In this document: positions 8,426 to 17,819 of the stretch, in pieces
Layout: the number at the start of each line of letters is the position of its first letter
Numbering within the stretch: position 1 is the stretch's first letter
DNA from: Methylophaga sp.
GTDB lineage: Bacteria > Pseudomonadota > Gammaproteobacteria > Nitrosococcales > Methylophagaceae
Direction: 5' to 3'
Assembly (NCBI RefSeq): GCF_030651745.1
Contig: NZ_JAUSCC010000012.1
Location: 1 to 23,516 of the forward strand
Length of the DNA stretch: 23,516 bases
The notes under the pieces: model-generated
Database searches by the model: none
Told to the model about the DNA's origin: nothing
What the model saw: the letters and a program-made list of their open reading frames with translations, nothing else
Translations under genes and position numbers: made by a program

Positions 8426-8547
8426 AATGTCTTTTTATCGTAGTCTCAGCACGCTTGCCAAGTTGCGTGTAAAATCTCTTGGATAAACTGGCGTCTTTGT
8501 CCTGTTTCAAACAGATACCCAGTCTCAATTTTTGTTGGAGAAAATCA

Positions 8548-10401
8548 ATGCCTGAATATCGTTCAAGAACCTCTACTGCCGGCCGTAATATGGCGGGCGC
8601 TCGTGCTTTATGGCGGGCCACAGGCATGAAGGATGATGATTTCAGCAAACCTATTATAGCGATTGCGAACTCCTTCACACAGTTTGTGCCGGGTCATGTT
8701 CATCTGAAGGACTTGGGTCAATTAGTCGCGCGTGAAATTGAACGCGTTGGCGGAGTTGCGAAAGAATTCAACACAATTGCGGTCGATGATGGTATCGCAA
8801 TGGGTCATAGCGGCATGCTTTACAGTCTGCCGTCGCGCGAAATTATCGCTGACTCGGTTGAGTACATGGTCAATGCCCATTGTGCTGATGCGTTGGTGTG
8901 TATTTCCAACTGCGACAAGATCACTCCTGGCATGCTGATGGCGGCATTACGGTTGAATATTCCAGTGGTATTTGTTTCTGGTGGTCCGATGGAAGCCGGT
9001 AAAACCAAACTGGCCGGTTTGGATGTCAAACTCGATCTGGTTGATGCGATGGTGCAGGCGGCAGACGACAATGTCAGTGATGAAGATGTGGCTCAGGTTG
9101 AGCGTAGTGCCTGCCCAACTTGTGGTTCCTGCTCGGGCATGTTCACTGCAAACTCGATGAACTGTCTGACAGAAGCATTGGGCCTGTCATTGCCGGGTAA
9201 TGGATCATTGCTTGCAACCCATGCTGATCGTCGTGAACTGTTTCTGGAAGCGGGCCGTCGCATCGTCGATTTGGCAAAACGTTATTACGAAAATAATGAA
9301 GAGGATGTGTTACCTCGTTCCATCGCCAGCAAAGCGGCATTTGAAAATGCTATTGCTTTGGACATCGCCATGGGCGGTTCTACTAACACTGTTTTGCATT
9401 TACTGGCAGCAGCACATGAAGGTGAAGTGGATTTCACTATGGCCGATATCGATCGGATGTCCCGCAAGATCCCCAATCTTTGTAAAGTAGCTCCGGCGAC
9501 TAACAAATATCATATGGAAGATGTGCATCGTGCGGGTGGTGTTATCAGTATATTGTCTGAACTGGCTGCGGGCGGTTTATTACATACCGATGTTCCTACA
9601 GTTCACAGTAAAACGCTGGCTGAAGGTCTGGCGTTGTGGGATGTGGCTCGCACTGATCATGAACCAGCATTACAACGTTATCTTGCTGGTCCTGCCGGTA
9701 TTCCAACCCAAACAGCATTCAGTCAGGACTGCCGCTGGCCGTCATTAGATCTGGATCGGGAAAATGGCTGTATTCGTAATATTGAACATGCCTATAGCAA
9801 AGACGGCGGTTTGGCGGTTTTGTACGGTAATCTGGCCGAAGAGGGCTGCATTGTTAAAACGGCCGGCGTTGATGAATCAATTTTAAAATTCTCTGGTCCG
9901 GCACGTATTTTTGAATCTCAGGATCATGCTGTTACAGCTATTTTGACTGAACAGGTTCAGGCGGGGGATGTTGTTTTGATTCGTTACGAAGGACCGAAAG
10001 GCGGCCCCGGTATGCAGGAAATGTTGTATCCGACCAGCTATTTGAAATCGAAAGGGCTCGGCAAACTGTGTGCGTTGTTGACCGATGGCCGGTTCTCTGG
10101 TGGTACCTCCGGTTTATCGATTGGACATGCTTCACCGGAAGCAGCAGAAGGTGGCAATATTGGCCTGGTCGATGAAGGCGATATCATTCACATTGATATC
10201 CCAGGCCGTAGTATCAATGTTGAACTAACCGATGCCCAACTGGCAGAAAGACGTATTGCGATGGAACAGCGTGGTGAAATGGCCTGGAAACCGGTCAATC
10301 GGGATCGTAAAGTCAGTCTTGCTTTGCAGGCTTATGCAGCTCTGACCACCTCTGCGGCAAAAGGTGCAGTGCGTGATGTTGAGCAACTGAAACGTCGCTG
10401 A
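8548..10401 (+). CDS. ilvD: Dihydroxy-acid dehydratase IlvD
   Basis: IlvD dehydrates 2,3-dihydroxy-3-methyl acids to the 2-keto acids of valine and isoleucine synthesis, using a [2Fe-2S] cluster and Mg2+. The 617 residues match E. coli IlvD (616). The expected landmarks are at matching positions: D81 (VDDGIAMGH), C122-D123-K124 (SNCDKITPG) and the cysteine cluster [13 protein letters not shown] with C195. The frame is open 23 codons further upstream, but the ATG at 8548 has GGAG seven bases before it and gives the family start [17 protein letters not shown] at 8470-8475 is the best -10 candidate in the 122-base gap to argA, without a convincing -35. Confidence 0.97.
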   Translation: MPEYRSRTSTAGRNMAGARALWRATGMKDDDFSKPIIAIANSFTQFVPGHVHLKDLGQLVAREIERVGGVAKEFNTIAVDDGIAMGHSGMLYSLPSREIIADSVEYMVNAHCADALVCISNCDKITPGMLMAALRLNIPVVFVSGGPMEAGKTKLAGLDVKLDLVDAMVQAADDNVSDEDVAQVERSACPTCGSCSGMFTANSMNCLTEALGLSLPGNGSLLATHADRRELFLEAGRRIVDLAKRYYENNEEDVLPRSIASKAAFENAIALDIAMGGSTNTVLHLLAAAHEGEVDFTMADIDRMSRKIPNLCKVAPATNKYHMEDVHRAGGVISILSELAAGGLLHTDVPTVHSKTLAEGLALWDVARTDHEPALQRYLAGPAGIPTQTAFSQDCRWPSLDLDRENGCIRNIEHAYSKDGGLAVLYGNLAEEGCIVKTAGVDESILKFSGPARIFESQDHAVTAILTEQVQAGDVVLIRYEGPKGGPGMQEMLYPTSYLKSKGLGKLCALLTDGRFSGGTSGLSIGHASPEAAEGGNIGLVDEGDIIHIDIPGRSINVELTDAQLAERRIAMEQRGEMAWKPVNRDRKVSLALQAYAALTTSAAKGAVRDVEQLKRR

Positions 10402-10403
10402 GC

Positions 10404-10552
10404 TTTTAACCATATCCACAGAGACACAGACAGTGCAGCGTATCAGCAGACTATTAAGCCTGCTGATACGTATATAGGCATCTGTGGGTAAGCTTTAAAA
10501 AAACCGGGAGGATTTTCAAATAAACCTCTGTGCTCCCGTGGTTTATTCTTAA
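10404..10552. repeat. Palindromic intergenic element with CCACAGAG-type ends
   Basis: Nested inverted repeats fill the gap after ilvD. A perfect 11-bp pair (CGTATCAGCAG 10439-10449, CTGCTGATACG 10460-10470) has a 10-base loop. It is enclosed by a perfect 7-bp pair (CCACAGA 10416-10422, TCTGTGG 10481-10487). The outer ends also resemble each other in inverted orientation: CCACAGAGACACAGA at 10416-10430 against CCACGGGAGCACAGA read from 10541 to 10527, 11 of 15 matching. CCACAGAG/ACACAGAG strings recur as interspersed intergenic repeats in many bacterial genomes, so this may be a degenerate member of such a family. No open frame lies inside. Confidence 0.55.
10497..10545 (-). terminator. Rho-independent terminator of the ABC exporter gene
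   Basis: Read on the minus strand after the exporter stop, AAACCACGGGAG pairs with CTCCCGGTTT (two bulged bases) around a 22-base loop. Seven T residues follow or overlap the end of the stem. It is formed by the right half of the palindromic element and could also stop ilvD transcripts, since TTTATTCTT follows in the plus direction. Confidence 0.6.
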
Positions 10553-10555
10553 ATC

Positions 10556-12340
10556 CTAAATTTGTTGGGCATAGAGTTTTTGATAAATGCCCTGTTGCTC
10601 AATCAGACTGTCATGATCACCGTCGGCAATAATCTCTCCACCGTCAAACACCACAATACGATCCGCTTGCCGAACAGCACTTAGGCGATGTGCAATGATT
10701 ATAGTCGTGCGGTTTTTCAGGTAATCTGCCAAGGCAATATGCAGATGATGTTCGGTATTGCTGTCGAGTGCTGAGGTTGCTTCATCCAAAACCACCACAC
10801 TGGGATTCATCAATGCCATTCGTGCGACGGCGAGGCGTTGGCGCTGACCTCCCGAGAGTTTAACGCCTGAACGGCCAATCAAGGTATCCAGACCTTTCGG
10901 CATCGCCAGAATCACATCTTCAATCTGTGCCGTTTGAATCGCCTGCCAGATCGCCTTATCTGAATAATCACGTCCCAGCGTAATATTTTCCCGCACCGAG
11001 TCATTAAATAATGCCGGGTGCTGTAATACCGTCGCCACATGCTCACGCACGCCTGCCAGTCCGATTTCGCTGACCGGCACATCATTGAAATACACCATGC
11101 CTTTATCGGCCGGATATAAACCCAATAACACGTTGACCAAGGTTGATTTACCTGCACCGCTGGCACCGACCAAAGCGACTTTTTCACCTGCTTTGATTTC
11201 CAGCGAGACGCCACTGAGCACCGGATTATTTTCGTCATAACTGAAATGCAGGTTTTCGATACGGATACTACTAGCTTGGCCATCAACAAACGGATTGGTT
11301 TTGGCTGGATAAATCACTTCCTGTTTTAACGAAAACAACTTGTTTAATCGAGACACCGCAGCGCCAGCAGCATAATACGCGTACTGAATATTCAACACTT
11401 CCTGCACTGGTCCCATCATGAACCAGAGGTAGCCAAACACGGCAAACATCTGGCCGATACTCAGATCGGAAAACACCACCATCCACATGCTTACCGCGCG
11501 AAATACATCAAAGCCAAACAGAAAAATCATAAAGGAAATGCGATTGGCTGCATCACTTTTCCAGGCATAATCGGTGGCGTGAGTTCTAACTCCACGGGCT
11601 TTATCGATAACCCGCAGGAAATAATGTTTTTCACGATTAGCCGCACGGATTTGCTGAATAGCGTCGAGCGTTTCGGTCAGACTTTGCTGAAAAATCTCGA
11701 CCGCGGTGTTTTCATTTTTTTTCAGATTTTTAACTTGATTGCCAACACGCATCGTGAAATAAATCACCAGCGGATTCATAAACAGAATCAGTAACGCCAG
11801 CTGCCAGTGCAAAAACAGCAGGATAACGGCGGTGCCGATAATGCTCAGTACCGCCACGATAAACCGGCTGATGGTGTTGCCGATAAAGTTATCAATCACC
11901 TCAATATCAGTGACAAAATGCGAGGAAATTCCGCCACTTCCGCGGGTTTCATATTCACTGATGGCAATTTTGCCGAGCCGTTTAATCAGCTGGCGGCGAA
12001 TTCGGAAAGTAATGCGTTTGGCGATAATGGTGAAATAACGTGATTGCAATACGTTTAATACCAATGAGGCCAAACGTAATACCAAGGTCAGAATCAGCAT
12101 GGCACTGATAAACAGAATAGGGCCGTGCCATTCTGGGGGTGTAAAAGAAGAAATAAATGCCACAGCGGCGCCGGGCTGATTGAGCAACACTTCATCCACC
12201 ATTATCGGAAGCAATAACGGTACTGGCACCGCACAGATGGTAGCAATCAGCGCGATCAGGTTGGCTTTGATCAGATGCTTTTTATAACTCAACGCTTGTT
12301 TGAGTATGCCTTTAAGCTGATAGCTGGTTTCTGTGCTCAT
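10556..12340 (-). CDS. MsbA-type ABC exporter, fused membrane and ATPase domains
   Basis: This 594-residue half-transporter would act as a homodimer in the inner membrane. The N-terminal membrane domain (about 20-320) has hydrophobic helices near 25-50, 75-98, 155-178, 180-198 and 270-310. The ATPase domain has Walker A GASGAGKST (392-400), Q-loop Q440, signature LSGGQ (495-499), Walker B VVVLDE (515-520) and H551 (IAHR). Substrate cannot be read; MsbA-like lipid export or drug/peptide export are all possible. It lies 76 bases after hmuV on the same strand, so transcription from the haem operon may reach it. A clear ribosome site is missing before the ATG at 12340. Confidence 0.9.
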   Translation of the reverse strand: MSTETSYQLKGILKQALSYKKHLIKANLIALIATICAVPVPLLLPIMVDEVLLNQPGAAVAFISSFTPPEWHGPILFISAMLILTLVLRLASLVLNVLQSRYFTIIAKRITFRIRRQLIKRLGKIAISEYETRGSGGISSHFVTDIEVIDNFIGNTISRFIVAVLSIIGTAVILLFLHWQLALLILFMNPLVIYFTMRVGNQVKNLKKNENTAVEIFQQSLTETLDAIQQIRAANREKHYFLRVIDKARGVRTHATDYAWKSDAANRISFMIFLFGFDVFRAVSMWMVVFSDLSIGQMFAVFGYLWFMMGPVQEVLNIQYAYYAAGAAVSRLNKLFSLKQEVIYPAKTNPFVDGQASSIRIENLHFSYDENNPVLSGVSLEIKAGEKVALVGASGAGKSTLVNVLLGLYPADKGMVYFNDVPVSEIGLAGVREHVATVLQHPALFNDSVRENITLGRDYSDKAIWQAIQTAQIEDVILAMPKGLDTLIGRSGVKLSGGQRQRLAVARMALMNPSVVVLDEATSALDSNTEHHLHIALADYLKNRTTIIIAHRLSAVRQADRIVVFDGGEIIADGDHDSLIEQQGIYQKLYAQQI

Positions 12341-12416
12341 GGATGTTAATCAATTCTTTACGGTCGGTAGGCAGGAATGTAACGGGATCATCCGTGGCTA
12401 TAAAGATTAACAGACC

Positions 12417-13178
12417 CTAGACCAGTATTTGCTGGCCTTGGCTGTTAAAAAACAGCTCCGGAAGATAACCCCATATTTTCATTACTGTTTCAGGCTGAAG
12501 CACCTGCGCTGGTGAGCCTTGGGCGACGAGTTCACCCTGATGTAAAAGCCACACTTTGTCAGCATAACGGCTTGCTTGGTTCAGATCATGCAAAATACTG
12601 ATGACGGCAAAGCCATTTTCCTGACAAAGCGATTTTACCAAATTCAATAACTGATGTTGCTGCCCAAGATCTTGGGCTGATGTAGGTTCATCAAGCAACA
12701 ACAATGGCGCATGTTCCGCCTGAGACAATTGCAACAACACTCGGGCCAATTGTACCCGTTGCCGTTCACCGCCCGATAAGCTGGTATAAATTCTGTCAGC
12801 AAATTGCCTGGTATCCGTGGTCTGCATCCACTTTTGCACCGCATCCTCAAGTGCAAAACGATTCAGATTCAGTGGTGTGGCACCGATAGCGACGACTTCT
12901 TTTGCTTTAAATGGAAAGGATAACTGACTGGTCTGTGGCAAAACACCAAGATGTCTGGCCAATAATTGCCTGGACCATTGATGTAATGGTTTTTTATGCA
13001 GATGGATTTTGCCTTGGCTGGCAGACCATTCACCACAAATTGTTTTGATTAAACTGGATTTACCCGCACCATTTGGCCCCAGAACCGCAATTAATTCTCC
13101 AGACTTCAGACTGGCCTGTGGCAAGTCCAGAATTTGCCGGTGTTCTTGTTTAACGATCAGTTTTTCAATAGTCAGCAT
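12417..13178 (-). CDS. hmuV: HmuV, haem import ATP-binding protein
   Basis: This is the 253-residue cytoplasmic ATPase of the haem importer. Walker A GPNGAGKSS is at 34-42, signature LSGGE at 134-138 followed by RQRVQLARVL, Walker B LLLLDEP at 159-165 and the switch histidine H197 (SILHDLN). The stretch GVLPQTSQLSFPFKAKEVV is typical of HmuV/FecE-type importers. It starts 10 bases after the hmuU stop, in operon hmuT-hmuU-hmuV. The haem rather than cobalamin or siderophore assignment comes from its neighbours: a haem receptor, hutX and hutZ. Confidence 0.92.
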   Translation of the reverse strand: MLTIEKLIVKQEHRQILDLPQASLKSGELIAVLGPNGAGKSSLIKTICGEWSASQGKIHLHKKPLHQWSRQLLARHLGVLPQTSQLSFPFKAKEVVAIGATPLNLNRFALEDAVQKWMQTTDTRQFADRIYTSLSGGERQRVQLARVLLQLSQAEHAPLLLLDEPTSAQDLGQQHQLLNLVKSLCQENGFAVISILHDLNQASRYADKVWLLHQGELVAQGSPAQVLQPETVMKIWGYLPELFFNSQGQQILV

Positions 13179-13188
13179 AATAGTTTGC

Positions 13189-14250
13189 TTACAGTGTACT
13201 GAGTCTTTTGCGTTGCTGAATCAGCAAAAAAGCAAAAAATGGTGCGCCGATGAGGGCTGTGACTAATCCAACAGGCAACTCTGCTGGAGCCAGAATTACT
13301 CTGGCACCAATATCCGCCATCAGTAATAAAACCGCCCCGGTAAGCGCAGATAATGGCAGTAATAATCTATGATCCGGCCCCATAGTCATTCTCACCAGAT
13401 GCGGTACTACCAGACTGACAAAGCCGATAATGCCGGTAGCTGAAACGGCAATACCGATACCAATAGCTGTGACCACGATTACTTGTAATTTTAATCGCTC
13501 GACATTAATACCCAGATGGCGGGCCTCGGCTTCACCCAGCAGAAAAGCATTCAGTGCTGGTGCCTGAGTTTGGTAAAACACCAATAAACTCAGGCAAGCT
13601 ATTGCAGAGAGCCATATCGATGTACTGTTTGCAGCATTCAGTGTGCCCATGCCCCACAAAGTCAATTCACGTAAAGCCATATCACTGGCAATATAGGTCA
13701 TAAAACCAATAATCGCACCGCTGAAAGCCGCTATGGCAACGCCTGCCAACAACAGAATTAATACCGAGGTGCCGCCATTTTGTGATTGTGCCAGCCGATA
13801 CACCAATAAGGTGGTTATCAGACCACCGAGAAAGGCTGCTATTGGAGTCGTCAGATAGCTGAGAGAAGCAGGTAAAAGCACAATGGCAATAGCTGCACCA
13901 AGACCCGCCCCCGAAGATACGCCGATAATGCCGGGATCAGCCAGGGGATTACGGAATAATCCCTGAGTGACCGCACCGCAGATAGCCAATAACGCACCGA
14001 TAAAGATGGCAAGCAGGGTTCGCGGCCAGCGTAACTCCCAGATAATAGCTGTTTGAAATTCATTCAATTGACTGAATTCACTGCGAAGGAATTGATCAAT
14101 TATGCTCAAAAAGCTTTGTTTTGCTGGTAAGGTCATTGGTCCCAGCATGATTGATAACAATACACTCAGCAGTAACAACAGACTCATGACTAACCAGATG
14201 CCACGGCGCCAGCCATGTAGGCTGGCAGGTAAATATTTGGCGTAACTCAT
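13189..14250 (-). CDS. hmuU: HmuU, haem importer permease (FecCD family)
   Basis: This is the 353-residue inner-membrane permease, expected to form a dimer. Many hydrophobic helices are visible, starting at about residue 18, with the FecCD-family segments LRWPRTLLAIFIGALLAICG, QGLFRNPLADPGIIGVSSGA and GFVSLVVPHLVR. The family normally has about ten membrane helices per subunit. The ATG at 14250 overlaps the hmuT stop in an ATGA junction. The bases just before it contain no ribosome site, so its translation is probably coupled to hmuT. Confidence 0.94.
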   Translation of the reverse strand: MSYAKYLPASLHGWRRGIWLVMSLLLLLSVLLSIMLGPMTLPAKQSFLSIIDQFLRSEFSQLNEFQTAIIWELRWPRTLLAIFIGALLAICGAVTQGLFRNPLADPGIIGVSSGAGLGAAIAIVLLPASLSYLTTPIAAFLGGLITTLLVYRLAQSQNGGTSVLILLLAGVAIAAFSGAIIGFMTYIASDMALRELTLWGMGTLNAANSTSIWLSAIACLSLLVFYQTQAPALNAFLLGEAEARHLGINVERLKLQVIVVTAIGIGIAVSATGIIGFVSLVVPHLVRMTMGPDHRLLLPLSALTGAVLLLMADIGARVILAPAELPVGLVTALIGAPFFAFLLIQQRKRLSTL

Positions 14251-15116
14251 CGAGAGGAATAAATTATTTCTGCCAGCTGCTTTGCTTGTTGCACTGCGGT
14301 TATGCTCAATCCCGCGATTAACTTGCTGGCATCGATACTGATAATGCGTTGTGTTTGTCCGGCAGAGGTATTTTTAAGTAAAGGGTATCGAGATAGAAGT
14401 TGTTCTGTTTCTGGTGCGCCATTACTGCGTCTTCCAACCATGATGACATCAGGATTCATGACCAGAACAGACTCCAATGAGACCGACTGATAACCATTGA
14501 ATTCGCTGACATTACGACCATCAAGCATATTTATCAGCGCGTTGCCGACAGTGTCCTTGCCTGCCTGTGATAAACCGCGATCATTCAAATCCAGCAGAAA
14601 AACCATTTTTAAAGTAGATCCATTTAGATTGCCGACGATGGTTGTTTCCAATGCGTGAATATCGTCAATTAACTGTTGGCCGATATTTTCCTGGCCAAGC
14701 GCTTTGGCTAACTGTTGGATATTCCTGTTTAAGTCAGCAATGGTTTTTGGACTATTCAGTTGGATAAAATTGATCTGTGAACTTTCAATTGCTCTAAGCG
14801 TGGGAGCGGGGCCAGTATGATCGCTGCCAACTATCAGATCAGGTTGTAATGACAAAATTGCCTCGGCTGAAAGCGCACGATGATAACCGAGCTTTTCGAC
14901 ATGTTGGCCATCTAGCAATGACTCACTGGTGATATCGATAGCAACGATTTGTGGGCCAACCCCTAATGCCAGCAAAATTTCAGTGGCATTGCTGTCGACA
15001 CTGATAATTCTTTGAGCATCAAGTGGTTCTGCTACGGCAATCTGTCCACTGAAAAACAACAGAACCCCGTAAAATAGTTTTCTTATTGAACGACAACTGA
15101 AAACAGATTGATACAT
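14247..15116 (-). CDS. hmuT: HmuT, periplasmic haem-binding protein
   Basis: This 289-residue periplasmic protein hands haem to HmuUV. A signal peptide (charged IRK, then LFYGVLLFFSGQIAVA, likely cut near residue 29) precedes a TroA/BtuF-like fold with IISVDSNATEILLALGVG. The segment LGYHRALSAEAILSLQPDLI places Tyr78 where ShuT/HmuT proteins have their haem-ligating tyrosine. The frame is open upstream to 15200, but the ATG at 15116 has GGAG six bases before it and yields the signal peptide. It is divergent from the haem receptor across a Fur-box-like control region. It overlaps hmuU by 4 bases. Confidence 0.92.
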   Translation of the reverse strand: MYQSVFSCRSIRKLFYGVLLFFSGQIAVAEPLDAQRIISVDSNATEILLALGVGPQIVAIDITSESLLDGQHVEKLGYHRALSAEAILSLQPDLIVGSDHTGPAPTLRAIESSQINFIQLNSPKTIADLNRNIQQLAKALGQENIGQQLIDDIHALETTIVGNLNGSTLKMVFLLDLNDRGLSQAGKDTVGNALINMLDGRNVSEFNGYQSVSLESVLVMNPDVIMVGRRSNGAPETEQLLSRYPLLKNTSAGQTQRIISIDASKLIAGLSITAVQQAKQLAEIIYSSR

Positions 15117-15195
15117 GACTAACTCCAAACGCAGGTTGTGATTCGTTGTGCGCTCGGGTAACCACGAGCAACATAGAAGCAAGTGGACGAGTTTA

Positions 15196-15223
15196 ACCAT
15201 AAATTAATTGTTTGTTAACTCAA
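15196..15223 (-). promoter_or_regulatory. Candidate hmuTUV promoter
   Basis: On the minus strand TTGAGT (15223-15218) and TATGGT (15201-15196) are spaced 16 bases apart, about 80 bases before the hmuT ATG. Each box matches four of six consensus bases. The -35 lies eight bases from the Fur-box-like sequence, consistent with iron repression, but the match is weak. Confidence 0.3.
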
Positions 15224-15230
15224 ATCTAAA

Positions 15231-15245
15231 TGATAATTGTTATTA
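15231..15245. promoter_or_regulatory. Fur box in the haem-uptake divergent region
   Basis: TGATAATTGTTATTA matches the 7-1-7 Fur model TGATAAT-n-ATTATCA at 12 of 14 positions. It lies midway between hmuT (start 15116) and the receptor gene (start 15362), between candidate promoters on both strands. Iron-loaded Fur bound here would be expected to repress both transcription units. No second comparable site is visible in this gap. Confidence 0.75.
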
Positions 15246-15272
15246 TTTACATGAATTGCTGGGTGTGATAAT
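15246..15272 (+). promoter_or_regulatory. Candidate promoter of the haem receptor-hutX-hutZ operon
   Basis: TTTACA (15246-15251, five of six) is followed after 15 bases by GATAAT (15267-15272, five of six) with an upstream TG (15264-15265), making an extended -10. The -35 abuts the Fur box. The predicted leader before the ATG at 15362 is about 80 bases. Confidence 0.5.
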
Positions 15273-15361
15273 TTTGCCGTCTATTGCAGCATTTAATGAC
15301 TGCTAATCAACTTTTTTGAACAAGTTGCTTTATTTAAGGCGCACCTTACGCTGAGGAAAAG

Positions 15362-17392
15362 ATGAACACTCAACACAAACTCTTACCAACCCTGATTCAG
15401 TCTGTACTTTTCATTACGCCACTGCTATCAACAAACAGCTATGCTCAATTTCCTCTGGAAATGGAAGAAATCAAGATCACCGCAACGCGTAATGCCGAGC
15501 AATCAGCCCCACCGAGTCGCAATATCACAGTTATTGATAAAACAGAACTGGATGAAATTCAGGCGACTTCGGTGCCACAAACAGTGTCGCATCTACCTAA
15601 TGTCACGCTAAGTGGCGGACCAAGAGAAGATGTTCAGAACGTAAATATCCGCGGTTTGGGTGATAACCAGGTGTTACAGCTGGTGGATGGCGTCCGACAA
15701 AACTTTATGTCAGGTCACCGGCCAACCTATTTTCTGGATCCGGAATTAATCAAAAGTGTCGAAGTCGTTAAAGGGCCGAGTAGTGCGTTATGGGGTTCCG
15801 GCGCGCTGGGTGGTGTGGTTTCACAAAACACTATTCATGCAGATGATCTGTTGGGTACCAGAGATTTTGGTGGTTTTATCAAGCAGGGTTATCACAGCAA
15901 CAGCGATAAGTGGTTGACCACCACAGCACTGGCTGGACGTTTTGAAAATCTCGACTGGCTGGTTTCTGGTTTTTATCGTGACGGTAATGATACGGAACTC
16001 GGTAATGGTAAGAATCTGGAAGGTTCTGCTGCACGAGATAAAGGCGTGATGGCCAAAGTAGACTGGTTTATTGATGATGCACAGACCGCGACATTTAATT
16101 TGCGTAGTTCTGATGTCAATGGCGAGATTCCCTCCAATGGTTCAGCCGAAGTGAATTCATCAAATTTTATGATTCATCGTCAGAATCAGACCGATCATGC
16201 TTCGGTGGATTATCGTCTCAATCCGAACAGTGACTTGCTTAATGCCCAACTGATGTTTTACTGGAACAATACCGAGATGCAGGAATATCGCTTATCCGAT
16301 CGACGTTCTGATCGGACTGAGATCGAAACACTTGGGTTAAACCTGAATAACCGGACAGAACTGGGCGATACCAGTTTTATCTATGGTGTTGATGGCTATC
16401 AGGATAAATTAACTAGTAATCGCGGAGGATTGAATCGACCCACACCGCCTGATGCCACCACAGAAGTTTGGGGTGCATTTACCGAGGTACATATTCCGTT
16501 TGCCGAAGCATGGCGTCTGGAGCTGGGCGGGCGATACGATTATTTCAGCACGGAAGCTAAAAATTTAAATAATGATCGTAGTGATAACGCGTTTTCACCT
16601 TCAGTGGCTTTGGTATGGCAGACAACTGACAAACTCAATTTGACATTACGTTACGATGAAGCTTTCCGGGCGCCAACGGCAGAAGAGTTATATACCACTG
16701 GCACACATTTTTGTATTGCCTCCAGTGCCTGTAATACCTTTTTAGCTAATCCCGACTTGAAAGCGGAAGAATCTCAAAATATCGAGTTTATTGCTGACTT
16801 TAAGACACAGGATGTCTTTACCCACCAGGATCGTTTTGGCATTAATGCAGCAGTGTTTTACAACAATGTGGATAATTTTATTGAGCAGCGTGTAGATAAT
16901 CCTGTTTTTTCATCTTTACCATTTCCACCATTTTTCAGTATCGATGCTGGTCATACCACGTATAACAACGTTGATGAGGCGCGATTAAAAGGTTTTGAGC
17001 TGACTTTCAACTATGAATTAAATGATTTTGCTGCTGCATTATCTTATGGTCAGACCCGTGGGGAAGATAAACAAACTGGCGAAAAACTCAGTGGTATTCC
17101 GGCCGATAAATGGGTATTGGATTTAAGTCAGCGTTTTATCAACCATAATGTCAAAACCGGTTTACGAGTTAGCCACATTCAGGCACAAAATCGCACTCCC
17201 TCTGATGATAGTCGTGATTATGATCGTTATACCCTGGCTGATATTTATGCCACCTGGGAGCCAATCAGTATGCCGAATCTTAAACTGGATCTCAGCGTGA
17301 ACAATCTGACTGATCAATATTATCGTGTGGCGTTTCAGGAGCTTTATATGCCAGGACGTGATGTAAGATTGGCTGTACGCTATCAGTTCTAA
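15362..17392 (+). CDS. TonB-dependent outer-membrane haem receptor
   Basis: This 676-residue receptor imports haem across the outer membrane using TonB energy. In order: a signal peptide (1-28, cut after NSYA), a TonB-box-like segment EEIKITAT (35-42), a plug domain (about 45-160, with VNIRGLG and VEVVKGPSSALWGSGALGG), and a beta-barrel ending in phenylalanine (AVRYQF). Haem-receptor signatures are FRAP (435-438) and NPDL (463-466, NPNL variant). Between them lies H449, the position of the ligating histidine in HmuR-type receptors. The same loop holds C451 and C457. The ATG has GAGG five bases upstream. It heads an operon with hutX and hutZ. Names such as hutA, hmuR or phuR are all conceivable. 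Confidence 0.93.
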   Translation: MNTQHKLLPTLIQSVLFITPLLSTNSYAQFPLEMEEIKITATRNAEQSAPPSRNITVIDKTELDEIQATSVPQTVSHLPNVTLSGGPREDVQNVNIRGLGDNQVLQLVDGVRQNFMSGHRPTYFLDPELIKSVEVVKGPSSALWGSGALGGVVSQNTIHADDLLGTRDFGGFIKQGYHSNSDKWLTTTALAGRFENLDWLVSGFYRDGNDTELGNGKNLEGSAARDKGVMAKVDWFIDDAQTATFNLRSSDVNGEIPSNGSAEVNSSNFMIHRQNQTDHASVDYRLNPNSDLLNAQLMFYWNNTEMQEYRLSDRRSDRTEIETLGLNLNNRTELGDTSFIYGVDGYQDKLTSNRGGLNRPTPPDATTEVWGAFTEVHIPFAEAWRLELGGRYDYFSTEAKNLNNDRSDNAFSPSVALVWQTTDKLNLTLRYDEAFRAPTAEELYTTGTHFCIASSACNTFLANPDLKAEESQNIEFIADFKTQDVFTHQDRFGINAAVFYNNVDNFIEQRVDNPVFSSLPFPPFFSIDAGHTTYNNVDEARLKGFELTFNYELNDFAAALSYGQTRGEDKQTGEKLSGIPADKWVLDLSQRFINHNVKTGLRVSHIQAQNRTPSDDSRDYDRYTLADIYATWEPISMPNLKLDLSVNNLTDQYYRVAFQELYMPGRDVRLAVRYQF

Positions 17393-17405
17393 AGTGGAGA
17401 TATCC

Positions 17406-17819
17406 ATGCAACAGGAACAAACAGCAACACAGGCATCAATAATGCCTGGACAAAATGCCCAACAATTATTGGAACAGATTTGTGAGTGGGGACCGATGAC
17501 CACCATAGTGATACATGGTGGCAGCGTATTTGAGTTTGGTGGATCTTTTCCAAAAGGCAGCTTGGCGGAAGGTTTCTATAACCTGCAAGCAGATGGCAGC
17601 GGCTTTCATGGACATCTTAATCTGCAGAAGGTTGAGCAAATCAGCTTCCAGACCAAACCACATCGTGGCCGGGAAAGTTATGCCTTTGTGTTTGAAGATG
17701 TAAACGGCGAAGTGATCTTCAAAGTGTTTCTCGGTCGTGATGAACAGGGCGAATTAATCGCATCACAACGCGAAAAGTTTTATCAGTTAATGCAGCAATA
17801 TCAACAGGCACTGAAATGA
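17406..17819 (+). CDS. hutX: HutX, cytoplasmic haem carrier
   Basis: This 137-residue ChuX/HutX family protein binds haem in the cytoplasm and, in Vibrio cholerae, hands it to HutZ. The family block EWGPMTTIVIHGGSVFEFGG and the following FPKGSLAEGFYNL are present, as is the C-terminal FLGRDEQGEL. I start at the ATG at 17406, which has GGAG six bases upstream; a GTG at 17394 is in frame but only one base past the receptor stop. It overlaps hutZ in an ATGA junction. The operon order receptor-hutX-hutZ strongly supports the call. Confidence 0.93.
   Translation: MQQEQTATQASIMPGQNAQQLLEQICEWGPMTTIVIHGGSVFEFGGSFPKGSLAEGFYNLQADGSGFHGHLNLQKVEQISFQTKPHRGRESYAFVFEDVNGEVIFKVFLGRDEQGELIASQREKFYQLMQQYQQALK

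Noticed and set aside
8479..8547. 23-residue N-terminal extension of IlvD
   Set aside because: The ATG at 8548 has a strong ribosome site and gives the normal IlvD length with E. coli-matching residue numbers.
8426..8547. Riboswitch or branched-chain leader-peptide attenuator before ilvD
   Set aside because: The gap is only 122 bases, with no terminator/antiterminator pair and no short frame rich in Ile, Val or Leu codons.
9143..9340. Open frames opposite or out of phase with ilvD, gatB, argA and other genes
   Set aside because: They lie wholly inside genes with clear protein families, have no recognisable domains or ribosome sites, and are explained as shadows.
10439..10470. Perfect hairpin after ilvD read as the ilvD terminator
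   Set aside because: It is followed by TATATAGG, not a T-run, so it is described as part of the palindromic element instead.
15117..15200. 28-residue extension of HmuT
   Set aside because: The internal ATG has GGAG at good spacing and begins a clean signal peptide; the extension would bury it.
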